Assembly: GCF_009765225.1 (NCBI RefSeq)
Contig: NZ_VMSF01000001.1
Coordinates: 1 to 64,000 of the forward strand
Direction of reading: 5' to 3'
Source of the DNA: Leifsonia sp. AG29
GTDB taxonomy: Bacteria; Actinomycetota; Actinomycetes; Actinomycetales; Microbacteriaceae
Length of the DNA: 64,000 bases
Shown: piece after piece, positions 40,718-49,533 of the stretch
Position numbering within the stretch: position 1 is the stretch's first letter
Layout: each line of letters starts with the position of its first letter
The notes under the pieces: generated by a model
The model's input: only the letters and a program-made list of their open reading frames with translations
The model's database searches: none
Told to the model about the DNA's origin: nothing
Position numbers and translations under genes: made by a program

Positions 40718-42423
40718 GACGACCTCCGTTCTTCCGCCGGGTCGGTCTCGTTCAGCAGGTCCGCGACCGCCAGCGCGAACTCGAGCTTCAGACACGTCGC
40801 TTCGTCTTCGATGTCCGCTCCGAGGACCTCCCCGACGAGTCGCAGCCGCTCGTGCATCCACGGCCGCGAGACGAACGCGCGCTGGGCAGCCACCGTCTTG
40901 TTCCTGCCCGCTTGCAGGTAGTGACGCACCAGGGTGACCAGCGCGGTGCCGTGTTCGCGGTCGTAGCGCCGGAGCGGGTCGAGCGCCTGATCCGAGAACC
41001 GCCGGAGCCGCGGATCGTCCCGGAGCGAGTAGATGAGCCCGTGCACGCCCAAGTCGGAAGCGGCGACCACGGGGCCCGGCATGCCGAGCCCCGTGGCCGT
41101 CGCGACGGTCTCCATGGCCTCGATGAGGGCTGCGCGGATCGGCTGGGGGCCCCGAACGGGTCCGGACGCCGACAGGACGACCTCCAACCCGCGCGATAGG
41201 AGGGATTGCGCCAGTTGCGAGGCCAGGAGTGGAGCCGAGCCCTCCGCCGGAAGCACGGCGAGGACACCGACGGTGAACTCGTCGGCGGGGGCGGTGAGCG
41301 CCCTGAGCTGGCGTGCGCGCGCGAACTCCGCGACGGCGACCGTGAGCGACCTCAGTGCGTCCCGATGCTCGTCCGGGTCGGCCCTTCCCGGATGGCGCGG
41401 GCGCACGGCGATCGCGACCACCGATGCGCGGCGAAGGGAGACGCCCAACGCCGAGCTCTGCTGGTCGAGTTCGGCGGGATCGATCGAGTCTGCGAGAAGG
41501 CGCGTGAAGATGCCCTGGTGGATGCTCAGATCCATCAGTTCGGACTCGCGATCCACGAGGCGCCCGATCGCCAGGGTCGAGGCCGCCTGTTCGACCAGCA
41601 TCAACAGGCTGCGGGGGATCGACATCGTGGGATCCTCGGCGCCCTCGATCTGGCGCGCCCCCACCGCTCCGGCGAAGAGGATGAGCCGGCCCCAGTCGTT
41701 CCCTCGGGCGCCCACCCGGGTCTGCAGCCAGCCCGTCTGCGGATCGTAGAAGGTGCGTCGCGCATCCGGGGGGCGTTTCGAGTGCTCGGCCCATTCGGCG
41801 AGCACGTCGCCTCTGCTGCGGTCGGCCGGGTCGAACGCCAGGATCTGCTGCTCGCGGTTCTCCAGCACGACGGCGAAGCCGGACAGCTTGGCCACCTGTT
41901 TGAGGACGATCTCCGGTCTGCTGCCCTGCACGGCGAGCGAGCTGAAGATCACGTGGATGCTCTCCGAGGCCTGGAGTTCCCGCACCTGCATGTCCACCAG
42001 GGCCGAGTGGACCTCCTCGGTCACGTCCATGAAGGCGATCGTCCGCCGGAGCGCCACGAGGGGAAGCCCTGCGCGGTCGGCGGCGTCCCTCAGGGCGCGG
42101 GGGAGCGGCTCGGAGAACCGGGGGCCGAGGCCGATGACGAGCGCCGCGGCATCCGCGTCGGCGAGCCGTTCGACGTAGGCGGTGAGCAGCGCATCGTCGT
42201 CGCTCAGCATCGCACCGGTCGTCAGGAGGACCTCGCCTCCGCGCAGGAGGTCGGCGACGCCGAGGAAGTCGCTCGTGTGGACCCAGCGAACCCGGCGTCC
42301 GAGACCGGCCGCGCCCGCGATGACCACCGGGTCGCCGCGGCGCATGGCCGGATACTCGAGCACGTCGTCCACCGTGAGCGGCTCGAGGGGGTGACGGCCG
42401 TAGAGAGGGAGACGGAGCACCAT
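40714..42423 (-). CDS. PucR-family transcriptional regulator
   Basis: ATG 42423 gives 569 residues. The N-terminal PucR sensor domain (VDDVLEYPAMRRGDPVVIAG) is followed by a GGDEF-like middle and a C-terminal PucR helix-turn-helix (HYLQAGRNKTVAAQRAFVSR). PucR proteins respond to nitrogen compounds such as purine catabolites, GABA or proline. It lies within the operon, 5 bases after the M20 gene, so it probably controls the operon it belongs to. Confidence 0.87.
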   Translation of the reverse strand: MVLRLPLYGRHPLEPLTVDDVLEYPAMRRGDPVVIAGAAGLGRRVRWVHTSDFLGVADLLRGGEVLLTTGAMLSDDDALLTAYVERLADADAAALVIGLGPRFSEPLPRALRDAADRAGLPLVALRRTIAFMDVTEEVHSALVDMQVRELQASESIHVIFSSLAVQGSRPEIVLKQVAKLSGFAVVLENREQQILAFDPADRSRGDVLAEWAEHSKRPPDARRTFYDPQTGWLQTRVGARGNDWGRLILFAGAVGARQIEGAEDPTMSIPRSLLMLVEQAASTLAIGRLVDRESELMDLSIHQGIFTRLLADSIDPAELDQQSSALGVSLRRASVVAIAVRPRHPGRADPDEHRDALRSLTVAVAEFARARQLRALTAPADEFTVGVLAVLPAEGSAPLLASQLAQSLLSRGLEVVLSASGPVRGPQPIRAALIEAMETVATATGLGMPGPVVAASDLGVHGLIYSLRDDPRLRRFSDQALDPLRRYDREHGTALVTLVRHYLQAGRNKTVAAQRAFVSRPWMHERLRLVGEVLGADIEDEATCLKLEFALAVADLLNETDPAEERRSS

Positions 42424-42428
42424 GCTGC

Positions 42429-43616
42429 TCACCGATCGAGTCCGAGGCGTTCGCCCCAGGACTCGACGAGGTCCCACAACAGGGATGCGGCGAGCTCGAC
42501 GTCGGCCAGCGGGACGAATTCGTCGGCCGTGTGCGCGTGGTCGGTGGCGCCCGGTCCCAGAACCGTGCTGGAGGTCGACCCGGTCAGCGCGGCGATCATC
42601 GCCGAATCGGTGTACGCCTCATGACCGTCGGCTCCGCCGATCTCCGGGGGACGGCCCGCGATCCGCTCATAGGACGAGACGAGCGAGCGCACGATCGGAG
42701 AGTCGCGCGCGGCCCGCACGGGAGGGCGGGAGGCGCCGAGCGGCGCCACCTCGTAAGACGCGCCGGGGTAGCGCGCGACGACGGTGTCGGCGACGTTCGC
42801 GACGATGCGGCCCGCGTCCTCCGGGGTGAGCGGCGGGACGATCCGCACGTCGAGTTCCGCCTCGCAGAGGGCGGGTACGACGTTGGTCGCGACACCGCCC
42901 CGGACGACGCTGCAGGTGAATCGAGGTCTGCCCAGGATGGCGTCGTCGAAGGGAAAGGCGCGGAACGAGGTCTCCAATTCGTGCACGATCTCCGCCGTGA
43001 CGTGCACCGCGTTGACGCCGAGGTGGGCGCGGCCCGCGTGGGACATCTTCCCGAACACCCGGAGGGACAGCCAGCGCAGGCCCATCTGCGCGATGCGCAG
43101 GCGCATGCCGGACGGCTCGAGTGCGAGGATCTGGTCGTCGGGGCGCAGCAGGCCGTCGGCGACCATCTGGTGGGCGCCGAGCATCCCGGGCGCCTCTTCA
43201 TCGACGGTGTAGTAGGCCACGACGTCCGTGGCGGGGGTCCGTCCGGTCCGCACCAGGGCCTCCAGCAGTCCGATGGTGACCGCCAGCCCCGCCTTCATGT
43301 CGCAAGCGCCCCGACCGTAGAGCAGGCCGTCCTCGATCTCGCCGCCGAAGGGATCCCGGGTCCAGCCGTCGCCGACGGGGACGGTGTCCATATGCGACAC
43401 GAGCACGAGCCTCGGTCCGGTCCGGCTCGCGCCCGGGACGACGACGCGCAGGTTGTCGCGTCCGGGCGCCACCGGGTACCTCTCGACGTCGAGGCCGATT
43501 CCGGAGAGGCGCTGCTCGATCCATGCTGCGCAGTCCGCCTCGAGCGCTCCGGGGTTGGTCGAGTCGATGGCGATGAGGCGCTGCAGATCGGCGATGGTGG
43601 CGTCCACATCGATCAT
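42429..43616 (-). CDS. M20-family metallohydrolase (ArgE/DapE-like)
   Basis: The 395-residue protein has the dinuclear zinc set: His75-x-Asp77 (SHMDTVP), Asp106 (GRGACDMKAG), Glu140-Glu141 (VDEEAPG), and the later ligands, with HTADE near the end. M20 enzymes remove acyl or carbamoyl groups from amino acids. RBS AGAAAGGAG. It is in the operon between the SDR and PucR, suggesting deacylation or decarbamoylation of an intermediate. Confidence 0.87.
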   Translation of the reverse strand: MIDVDATIADLQRLIAIDSTNPGALEADCAAWIEQRLSGIGLDVERYPVAPGRDNLRVVVPGASRTGPRLVLVSHMDTVPVGDGWTRDPFGGEIEDGLLYGRGACDMKAGLAVTIGLLEALVRTGRTPATDVVAYYTVDEEAPGMLGAHQMVADGLLRPDDQILALEPSGMRLRIAQMGLRWLSLRVFGKMSHAGRAHLGVNAVHVTAEIVHELETSFRAFPFDDAILGRPRFTCSVVRGGVATNVVPALCEAELDVRIVPPLTPEDAGRIVANVADTVVARYPGASYEVAPLGASRPPVRAARDSPIVRSLVSSYERIAGRPPEIGGADGHEAYTDSAMIAALTGSTSSTVLGPGATDHAHTADEFVPLADVELAASLLWDLVESWGERLGLDR

Positions 43617-43641
43617 GATGGCTCCTTTCTGGGGCGTCCGG

Positions 43642-44391
43642 TCAGAGTGGCGGGCCGTCCACCACGACGGACTGCCCGCTCATCCCGGTGGAGCGCGGAC
43701 CGGCGAGGTACGCGATGACGTCGGCGACCTCCCGGATGGCGATCAAGCGGTCGAACGACGTGGCCCCGGCGAATTCCGTGAGCACGGCCTCCGTCGTGTC
43801 GCCGCGACGGACCGCGACCTGTTCGGCGAGCGTCCGGAGCATCGGGGAGTCCACGTTTCCGGGGCACACGGCGTTGGCCCGAGCACCGAAGGTGGCGATC
43901 TCCGCCGCCAGGCACTCCACGAATCCGATGAGCCCGAACTTGGAGGCGGCGTAGACGGAAGCGCCGCTCTCCCCCCGCAGACCGGCGGTCGAGGACAGGA
44001 AGACGGCGCTGAACTCGCGCGGAGACGCAGCCAGGTCGAGGCTGAGCGCCTGGCCGACGTGGAAGGCGCCGCGCAGGTTGATGTTCATCACCCGGTCGTA
44101 GGCGTCCCAGTCGGTGGTGGACACCGGCCCGGTGTAGTTCGACCCGGCCGCGTACACGAGGGCGGACGCCCCGGCGGCGGTGCCGCCCGGGCCGAGGGCG
44201 GCGACCACGGCGTCCCGGTCGGTGACGTCCAGCGACAGCGACGCGTGCGGGCCTCCCGGCAGCCCGGTCCGGACCTCGTCGGCGCCGCGCAGGTCGGCGA
44301 CCGTCACCGCCATCCCCGCCTCGGCGAGGACCGCGCACACGACCCGGCCGATGGCGCCGGCGCCGCCGACCACCACGACCGCCCGGCTCAC
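43642..44391 (-). CDS. Short-chain dehydrogenase/reductase
   Basis: GTG 44391 overlaps the E1-beta stop by 4 bases, giving 249 residues. GGAGAIG (9-15), VADLRG after beta-2 (NAD(H) likely), YAAG in place of NNAG, SSTAG and YAASK. C-terminal MSGQSVVVDGPPL. Its substrate is probably a hydroxy or keto intermediate of the operon's pathway. Confidence 0.85.
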   Translation of the reverse strand: MSRAVVVVGGAGAIGRVVCAVLAEAGMAVTVADLRGADEVRTGLPGGPHASLSLDVTDRDAVVAALGPGGTAAGASALVYAAGSNYTGPVSTTDWDAYDRVMNINLRGAFHVGQALSLDLAASPREFSAVFLSSTAGLRGESGASVYAASKFGLIGFVECLAAEIATFGARANAVCPGNVDSPMLRTLAEQVAVRRGDTTEAVLTEFAGATSFDRLIAIREVADVIAYLAGPRSTGMSGQSVVVDGPPL

Positions 44392-45431
44392 TGCGCACCT
44401 CCGGCCATGCGCAGGATCGAGTCGAGGATGGACTCCGGTCCGGGCACGATGGCGCGCTCCAGGGTGAGCGCGGCCGGGACGGGCACTCCGGGGTTGCCGT
44501 GCCTCCCGATCCTGTCCAGCGCTCCGATGCCGACGCGTTCGATCACGCCCATGGCCAGCTCTCCGCTCAATCCGAATCCGAGGTAGTCCTCGTCGACGAC
44601 CAGGAGGGAACGCGTGCGCGAGACGGACTCGCACACGGTGGCCCAGTCGAGGGGGACGATGCTCCGCACGTCGATCACCTCCACGGAGATCCCGCGCTCG
44701 TCGGCAGCTGCCGCAGCGCTCACGGCGTGACGCACCGTCCCGCTCAGCGTCACGAGCGTCAGGTCGCTTCCCGGCCTCACGATCGCAGCCCGGTCGATCG
44801 GGACATCGTAGCGCTCGCGGGGGACGTGGGCGCCGAACGCGAACTCGCTCGCGCGCTGCAGGAGCAGCCCCTTGTGCTCGATGAACACGACGGGGTCGTC
44901 GCTGCGCACCGCGGCGGCGATCATCCCCTTGCTGTCGTACGGGTTCGACGGTGCGACGACGCGGAGCCCCGGGAGGTGTGCGAACAGTCCCCAGAGCGTC
45001 TGCGAGTGCTGGGCCGCTGCGCCGATGCTCCCGCCCGCCGTCTTGACGACGACCGGCATGCGGACGCGTCCGCCGGACATGTACGGGATCTTCCCCATCG
45101 CGTTGTAGACCTGCTCCAGGCAGACGCCGATGAAGTCCACGAACATGATCTCGACCACGGGACGGTAGCCTTCGAGCGCGAGTCCGACGGCCATCCCGGT
45201 GAACGCCATCTCCGAGATGGGGGTGTCGAGCACCCTCTCGGGACCGAAGTTCTTGAGCAGCCCCCGGGTCGCGCCGAACACCCCGCCCTGGTTTCCGACA
45301 TCCTCGCCGAGGACGAGAACGCTCGGGTCCGCCTCCATCTCGAGGCGCAGACCTTCCGCGATCGCCTGGGAGAGGTTCACGTTGCGCGTCGCTTCCGGGG
45401 CGGCTGCGACGGAACCGGGTGACGCGGTCAT
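44388..45431 (-). CDS. Thiamine-diphosphate dehydrogenase E1 beta subunit
   Basis: The 347-residue protein matches E1 beta of pyruvate/acetoin/branched-chain 2-oxo acid dehydrogenases: VLVLGEDVG, the DTPISEMAFTGMAVGLALEG region, and VEIMFVDF. With E1 alpha it would decarboxylate a 2-oxo acid or cleave acetoin-like compounds. No E2 or E3 gene is in the operon, so it must borrow them or act differently. ATG 45431 overlaps the E1-alpha stop by 4 bases. Confidence 0.87.
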   Translation of the reverse strand: MTASPGSVAAAPEATRNVNLSQAIAEGLRLEMEADPSVLVLGEDVGNQGGVFGATRGLLKNFGPERVLDTPISEMAFTGMAVGLALEGYRPVVEIMFVDFIGVCLEQVYNAMGKIPYMSGGRVRMPVVVKTAGGSIGAAAQHSQTLWGLFAHLPGLRVVAPSNPYDSKGMIAAAVRSDDPVVFIEHKGLLLQRASEFAFGAHVPRERYDVPIDRAAIVRPGSDLTLVTLSGTVRHAVSAAAAADERGISVEVIDVRSIVPLDWATVCESVSRTRSLLVVDEDYLGFGLSGELAMGVIERVGIGALDRIGRHGNPGVPVPAALTLERAIVPGPESILDSILRMAGGAQ

Positions 45432-46423
45432 GCGAGGACTCCTTCCCCGGGCACGAGCCCGGACGCGAACACGTGTCGGTGGGCGGTGCCGGCGGGCGGG
45501 AGCGGATCGGCCCGGACCTCCTCCAGCACCTGGGCGATGTCGGCCGTCGCCGCCGCATCCGCCTGATCCAGCTCCTCGGGGGTGAGGATTCCCTCCCGGA
45601 TCAGCCGCTCGCGGGTGAGGACCAGGGGATCGCGGTTCCCGATGCGGTCGGTCTTCTCCTTCGCGTCGCGATAGAGGTCGAGGTCTCCCTCGTAGTGGCC
45701 CCGGAAGCGGTAGCACATGGCCTCGACGATGGCGGGGCCGCGGCCGGAGCGGGCATGCGAGAATGCACGCTGCAACGCCTCCGACGTCGCCTCCACGTCC
45801 AGGCCGTCGACGCGTTCCCCCGGGGCGCCGTAGGCCGGCGCGCGCTCGGCCAGGGTCGGGGTCGCGCTGGAGGCGGAGAACGGCACGGAGATCGCCCACT
45901 CGTTGTTCTCGATGACGACTATGACGGGCAGCCGCAGCACACCCGCGAGGTTCATGCTCTCGTGGAAGCCGCCCGTGTTCACGGAACCGTCTCCGACGAC
46001 CGCCACCGCCACGGCGTCACGCCGCTCCAGCCGTGCGGCGTAGGCGTGGCCGAGGGCGACAGGGAGCGATGCGCCCACGATGCCGGTCGTGCTGAACCGC
46101 CGCTCGGGGCTGAAGAGGTGCATGTGGCCGCCGAAGCCGCCGCACAGCCCGGTCTCCCGCTCGAAGATCTCGGCGAGCAGCGGGCGCAGCGGGACGCGGC
46201 TCGCGATCGCGTGCTGGTGGTTGCGGTGGGTGCTGACGACCGCGTCGCCGTCCCGGATGTGCTCCGCGAGGGCCGCGGCGATGGCCTCCTGACCGATCGC
46301 CGTGTGCAGCTCGCCGTGGATCTCCTTGCGGGCGACGCCGTCGAGGCAGGCCTCCTCGAAGCGGCGCATCAGCACCATCGTGAAGTAGCGGCGCCGCCAC
46401 AGGTCGTGCGTTTCTAGTCCCAT
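45428..46423 (-). CDS. Thiamine-diphosphate dehydrogenase E1 alpha subunit
   Basis: The 331-residue subunit carries the ThDP motif GDGSVNTGGFHESMNLAG ending in IENN, plus HGELHTAIGQEAIAA and RNHQHAIA of acetoin- and pyruvate-type E1 alpha. At 331 residues it is close to acetoin dehydrogenase AcoA length and shorter than branched-chain E1. Its start overlaps the VOC gene by 10 bases. Substrate not evident. Confidence 0.87.
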   Translation of the reverse strand: MGLETHDLWRRRYFTMVLMRRFEEACLDGVARKEIHGELHTAIGQEAIAAALAEHIRDGDAVVSTHRNHQHAIASRVPLRPLLAEIFERETGLCGGFGGHMHLFSPERRFSTTGIVGASLPVALGHAYAARLERRDAVAVAVVGDGSVNTGGFHESMNLAGVLRLPVIVVIENNEWAISVPFSASSATPTLAERAPAYGAPGERVDGLDVEATSEALQRAFSHARSGRGPAIVEAMCYRFRGHYEGDLDLYRDAKEKTDRIGNRDPLVLTRERLIREGILTPEELDQADAAATADIAQVLEEVRADPLPPAGTAHRHVFASGLVPGEGVLA

Positions 46424-46911
46424 GATGCCTCCTCGAGCTCGACGACGGTTCCGGCGGGCGTCCAGCAGTACACGGCGCGCCCCTCCTCGAACTGGACGAT
46501 CTCGCCCATCGCCGACCCGCCCGCGTCGATCAGGGCGTACACCGACGCCTCGAGGTCGCGCACCTGGAAGGCGCTGTGGCCGACGCCGACGTGGACCGGG
46601 AATCGGGAGGGGGTCCCCGCCGGAACGCCGCGGACCTCCAGCAGCTCGAGACGGGTCCCGGAGAAAGGGGAGACGAGCTGGGCCAGATCGCAGACGACGC
46701 TGTCGAGGCCCACCGTGCGCCGGAACTGCTCGTCCATGTCGCGCACGAGGAAATCAACCTCGAAGGCGAAGGTCTCGCGGTAGAACCGGATGGCCGCATC
46801 GAGATCGGCGACCACGAGACCGGAGTGATGCCACGCCCATCCACGCGCTGTGCCGTGCTCGCGGGGGTGCGGGGCACCGCGCGGGGGGGCGGGATCAACG
46901 GGCGTTGGCAT
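46414..46911 (-). CDS. VOC (glyoxalase/dioxygenase fold) protein
   Basis: ATG 46911 with GGAGG gives 165 residues. WAWHHSGLVVADLDAAIRFY is the usual VOC entry with a metal-ligand His, followed by RLELLEVRG (Glu) and GHSAFQVRDLEA (His), and ELEEASW near the end (Glu). Methylmalonyl-CoA epimerase and glyoxalase I-like proteins look like this. It overlaps the GGT end by 17 bases and E1 alpha by 10. It may isomerise or epimerise a pathway intermediate. Confidence 0.82.
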   Translation of the reverse strand: MPTPVDPAPPRGAPHPREHGTARGWAWHHSGLVVADLDAAIRFYRETFAFEVDFLVRDMDEQFRRTVGLDSVVCDLAQLVSPFSGTRLELLEVRGVPAGTPSRFPVHVGVGHSAFQVRDLEASVYALIDAGGSAMGEIVQFEEGRAVYCWTPAGTVVELEEASWD

Positions 46912-48667
46912 ATGCGGTCCTCCGGGAGTCGGCGCCGGCGGCGAGGACAGTCTCGCCGCCCCTGCGCATGGAAACGATGGTCTGCACACTTCCGGCGTCG
47001 AATTCGTTCGCCGGCCAGTCGACGACCTCGTGGCCCCTCCGCTCCAGGTCTTCCGCGACCTGAGGGGGGAACCCGGCTTCGATGAACACCAGCGAGCGGC
47101 CCTCAGGATGCGGGTGGAACCCTCCCGGGTAGCTGGAGCCGAACAGTCGGGGTGCCTCGACGGCCGCTTGGGGGGTGCGGCCGTAGACGTCGAGCTGGAG
47201 CATGGCCTGCGCGATCGCCTGGACGATCACGTCGCCGCCCGGGCACGCCACGGCCCACACCCCGTCGAGGGCCGGGTTCAGGGCGATGACCGCGGCGGGC
47301 GTCACGCACGGGCGCGCCCCCGGCCGGAGGGCGTTGGGGTGCCCGGGGAGGAGCCGGCTCTGCACGCCGCGCGGGGAGCAGATGATGCCGAGTTCGGGGA
47401 TCACCGGCGCACCGTCGATCGTGTCGCTCGGCGAGCACGAGAAGGCTCCGCCGTCGGCGTCGACGACCACCACCGCGGTGGTCGAGGGGAGCGTGGTGGT
47501 CGGCATCCCGAGCGTCGGGGTGTTCGGCAGGGCCTCCTCCCCGATCATCGCTGCGAGCGTGGCGAGGTGGCTGTCCGACAGCAGCTGCGCCGGGTCGACG
47601 CCGGTGAAGCGGGGATCGCCGAACGACCGCTCGCGTTCGCTGAACGCGATCTTGAGCGCTTCGACGACCTCATGAGCGTATTCCGGCGACTCTGCCGGGA
47701 TCGACCGGATACCCCGGCGTTCCAGGATCCCGAGCGCTTGCGCGACGATCAAGCCCTGAGACCACGTCGGAGTGACATGGACCGTCCACTCCCCGAAACC
47801 CACGGACGGCGCGGGGGCGACATCGGCGCGGAAGGCAGCGAGGTCGGCGGTGTCGAGGTACCCGCCACGCTCGCGCACGAAACCGACGATGGTCTCGGCG
47901 ATCTCGCCGGTGTAGAAGCGCCGGTGAGCGGCCTCGATCGCCTCCGTCCGCTCCGCCCCTGCTGCGGCGGCCTCGGCCGCGGCGTCCGACAGGGCCCGAA
48001 GCGTGCGAGCCAGCGCGGGCTGCCGAAGTCGTTCGCCTGCCGCCAGGGGCGTCCCGTTCGGCCGGTACACCTCGGCCGATGACTCCCAGCGCGCGAACCC
48101 GGCGCCCATCGTCTCCAGGTGCGACGCCGTCCGGGGGTCCAGGAGGAAGCCGTCTTCCGCGAATTCGATCGCCGCCGCCATGACGTCGGGCAACGGCATC
48201 GTCCCGTACCGGCTGAGCGCGGTGAGCCAGCCCGACACGGCGCCGGGCACGATCGACGGCACCCCGCCGAGCGGCAGCGCGCCGCCGTAGTCCGCGAGGA
48301 TGCGGTCGAGGTCCGCCGAGGCCCCCCAGGAACCGACGCCCGCGATGGAGTCGACGTCGGTCGACCCTGCCGCCCGGACAAGGATCGGTGCGATGCCGCC
48401 GAGGTTGCACATCTGCACCTGCACGACGTTGGAGACGAAGCCGGCCGCCACTCCCGCATCGACGGCGTTCCCGCCGCGGCGGAGGACGTCGGCGCCGGCC
48501 TCGGTCACGAGGGGGTGGCCGCCGACGATCGCCCAGCGTTCTCCGTAGACCGTTGGCCGCATGGCCTCGGCCTGGTCGAAGACGCCCGGCACGATACCGC
48601 CGCCCATGCCGGACCCCTGGGGGAGGACCTCCCCCGACCGGGTCCTCAACGTGGTTCTCATGGTCAT
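46895..48667 (-). CDS. Gamma-glutamyltransferase-family hydrolase (altered active site)
   Basis: ATG 48667 gives 590 residues. The fold is clear: GGHPLVTEAGADVLRRGGNA at the start, AVEAPRLF and a matured small-subunit segment PSTTAVVVVDADGGAF. The nucleophile is Thr396, but the usual third residue of TTH is Ala398 and the following NAVSLT-type stretch is GAFSCSP. Known GGTs hydrolyse gamma-glutamyl amides; relatives act on other acyl amides. No signal peptide, so it works in the cytoplasm, unusual for GGT. Overlaps the SMP-30 stop by 4 bases. Confidence 0.82.
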   Translation of the reverse strand: MTMRTTLRTRSGEVLPQGSGMGGGIVPGVFDQAEAMRPTVYGERWAIVGGHPLVTEAGADVLRRGGNAVDAGVAAGFVSNVVQVQMCNLGGIAPILVRAAGSTDVDSIAGVGSWGASADLDRILADYGGALPLGGVPSIVPGAVSGWLTALSRYGTMPLPDVMAAAIEFAEDGFLLDPRTASHLETMGAGFARWESSAEVYRPNGTPLAAGERLRQPALARTLRALSDAAAEAAAAGAERTEAIEAAHRRFYTGEIAETIVGFVRERGGYLDTADLAAFRADVAPAPSVGFGEWTVHVTPTWSQGLIVAQALGILERRGIRSIPAESPEYAHEVVEALKIAFSERERSFGDPRFTGVDPAQLLSDSHLATLAAMIGEEALPNTPTLGMPTTTLPSTTAVVVVDADGGAFSCSPSDTIDGAPVIPELGIICSPRGVQSRLLPGHPNALRPGARPCVTPAAVIALNPALDGVWAVACPGGDVIVQAIAQAMLQLDVYGRTPQAAVEAPRLFGSSYPGGFHPHPEGRSLVFIEAGFPPQVAEDLERRGHEVVDWPANEFDAGSVQTIVSMRRGGETVLAAGADSRRTAYANAR

Positions 48668-49533
48668 GGTGTGAGGGTTCCTTCCCAAACAGGCCCGCCG
48701 CCGCAACAGGGGGAGCACACGAAGACCGAGCCGGCGTCAGGCTGCCGGATCAACTCGTCGTCGTCCGCGTCGACGCGGGCAGTCGTGATGTACAGCTCCT
48801 CGCCGGTGCCGAAGCCGCAACTGGAGACGCGTTGCGCGGGAACGCTCACGCGGTGGACGACAGCGCCGTCCTGGTCCACGCACAGCACCACCCCTCCGCC
48901 GAACACCGCGACCCAGACCCGGTCGTGCTCATCGACGGCGAGGCCGTCCAGCTCGCCGGGCTCGCCAGCGGGGTGGCGGTAGAGCGTCCGCGCCGCGCCG
49001 AGCTCTCCGGTGGCGGGGTCGTGCTCGATCACGCTGATCGTCGCCGCCGCACTGTCGATGTGGAACAACCGCTGGCCATCGCGACTAAACCCCAGCCCGT
49101 TCGAGAAGCCGACGTGATCGAGTGCGACGATGGTCCCGTCCGGGCCTCTCCGGAGAAGGAAACCGTCTGCGGTCGACGCGCCGTCGGCCACGACGCCCAG
49201 CCACAGGTGCCCGCTCGGCCCGGCGGTCGCGTCCGAGAAGCGGTGCGTGGGGGGCACTTCGTCGACGGGTACGCTGCGCGTCTCTGCGCCGGATGCGTCG
49301 ATGACGGCGATCCGCTGCCGAAGTGCCACCGCGGTCTCGCCGGTCCGCAGCGGGAGGAGCGCGCTGGCCGTCTCCCCGTCGAAATGGGCCACCGCCGCTG
49401 CTTCTCCGGATGGGTCCCGGCGCAGCACCGTCCCACGAAGCAGATCGACCCACCAGGGATCCGTGCGCCCGGGGAGGAGCCGCGGGCCCTCGCCGAGCAG
49501 CGCGCTCCCTCGGGCGTACACCTGCGCCTTCAT
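48664..49533 (-). CDS. SMP-30/gluconolactonase-like beta-propeller
   Basis: ATG 49533 gives 289 residues. Family motifs include LGEGPRLLPG with metal-ligand Glu15, HRFSDATAGPSGHLWLG, FSNGLGFSRDG with Asn, and LDGLAVDEHDRVWVA with Asp. These proteins are metal-dependent lactonases. In this operon it would open a lactone or cyclic amide-like intermediate. Start overlaps the amidohydrolase stop by 4 bases. Confidence 0.85.
   Translation of the reverse strand: MKAQVYARGSALLGEGPRLLPGRTDPWWVDLLRGTVLRRDPSGEAAAVAHFDGETASALLPLRTGETAVALRQRIAVIDASGAETRSVPVDEVPPTHRFSDATAGPSGHLWLGVVADGASTADGFLLRRGPDGTIVALDHVGFSNGLGFSRDGQRLFHIDSAAATISVIEHDPATGELGAARTLYRHPAGEPGELDGLAVDEHDRVWVAVFGGGVVLCVDQDGAVVHRVSVPAQRVSSCGFGTGEELYITTARVDADDDELIRQPDAGSVFVCSPCCGGGPVWEGTLTP

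Noticed and set aside
40718-41794. Very long open frame extending upstream of the allophanate hydrolase
   Set aside because: It overlaps the PucR gene on the same strand; composition is Arg/Gly-rich shadow coding and the ATGA start at 40717 is clear.
44392-45558. Frame continuing upstream of the SDR at 43642
   Set aside because: Shadow of E1 beta; the GTGA overlap at 44388-44391 marks the real start.
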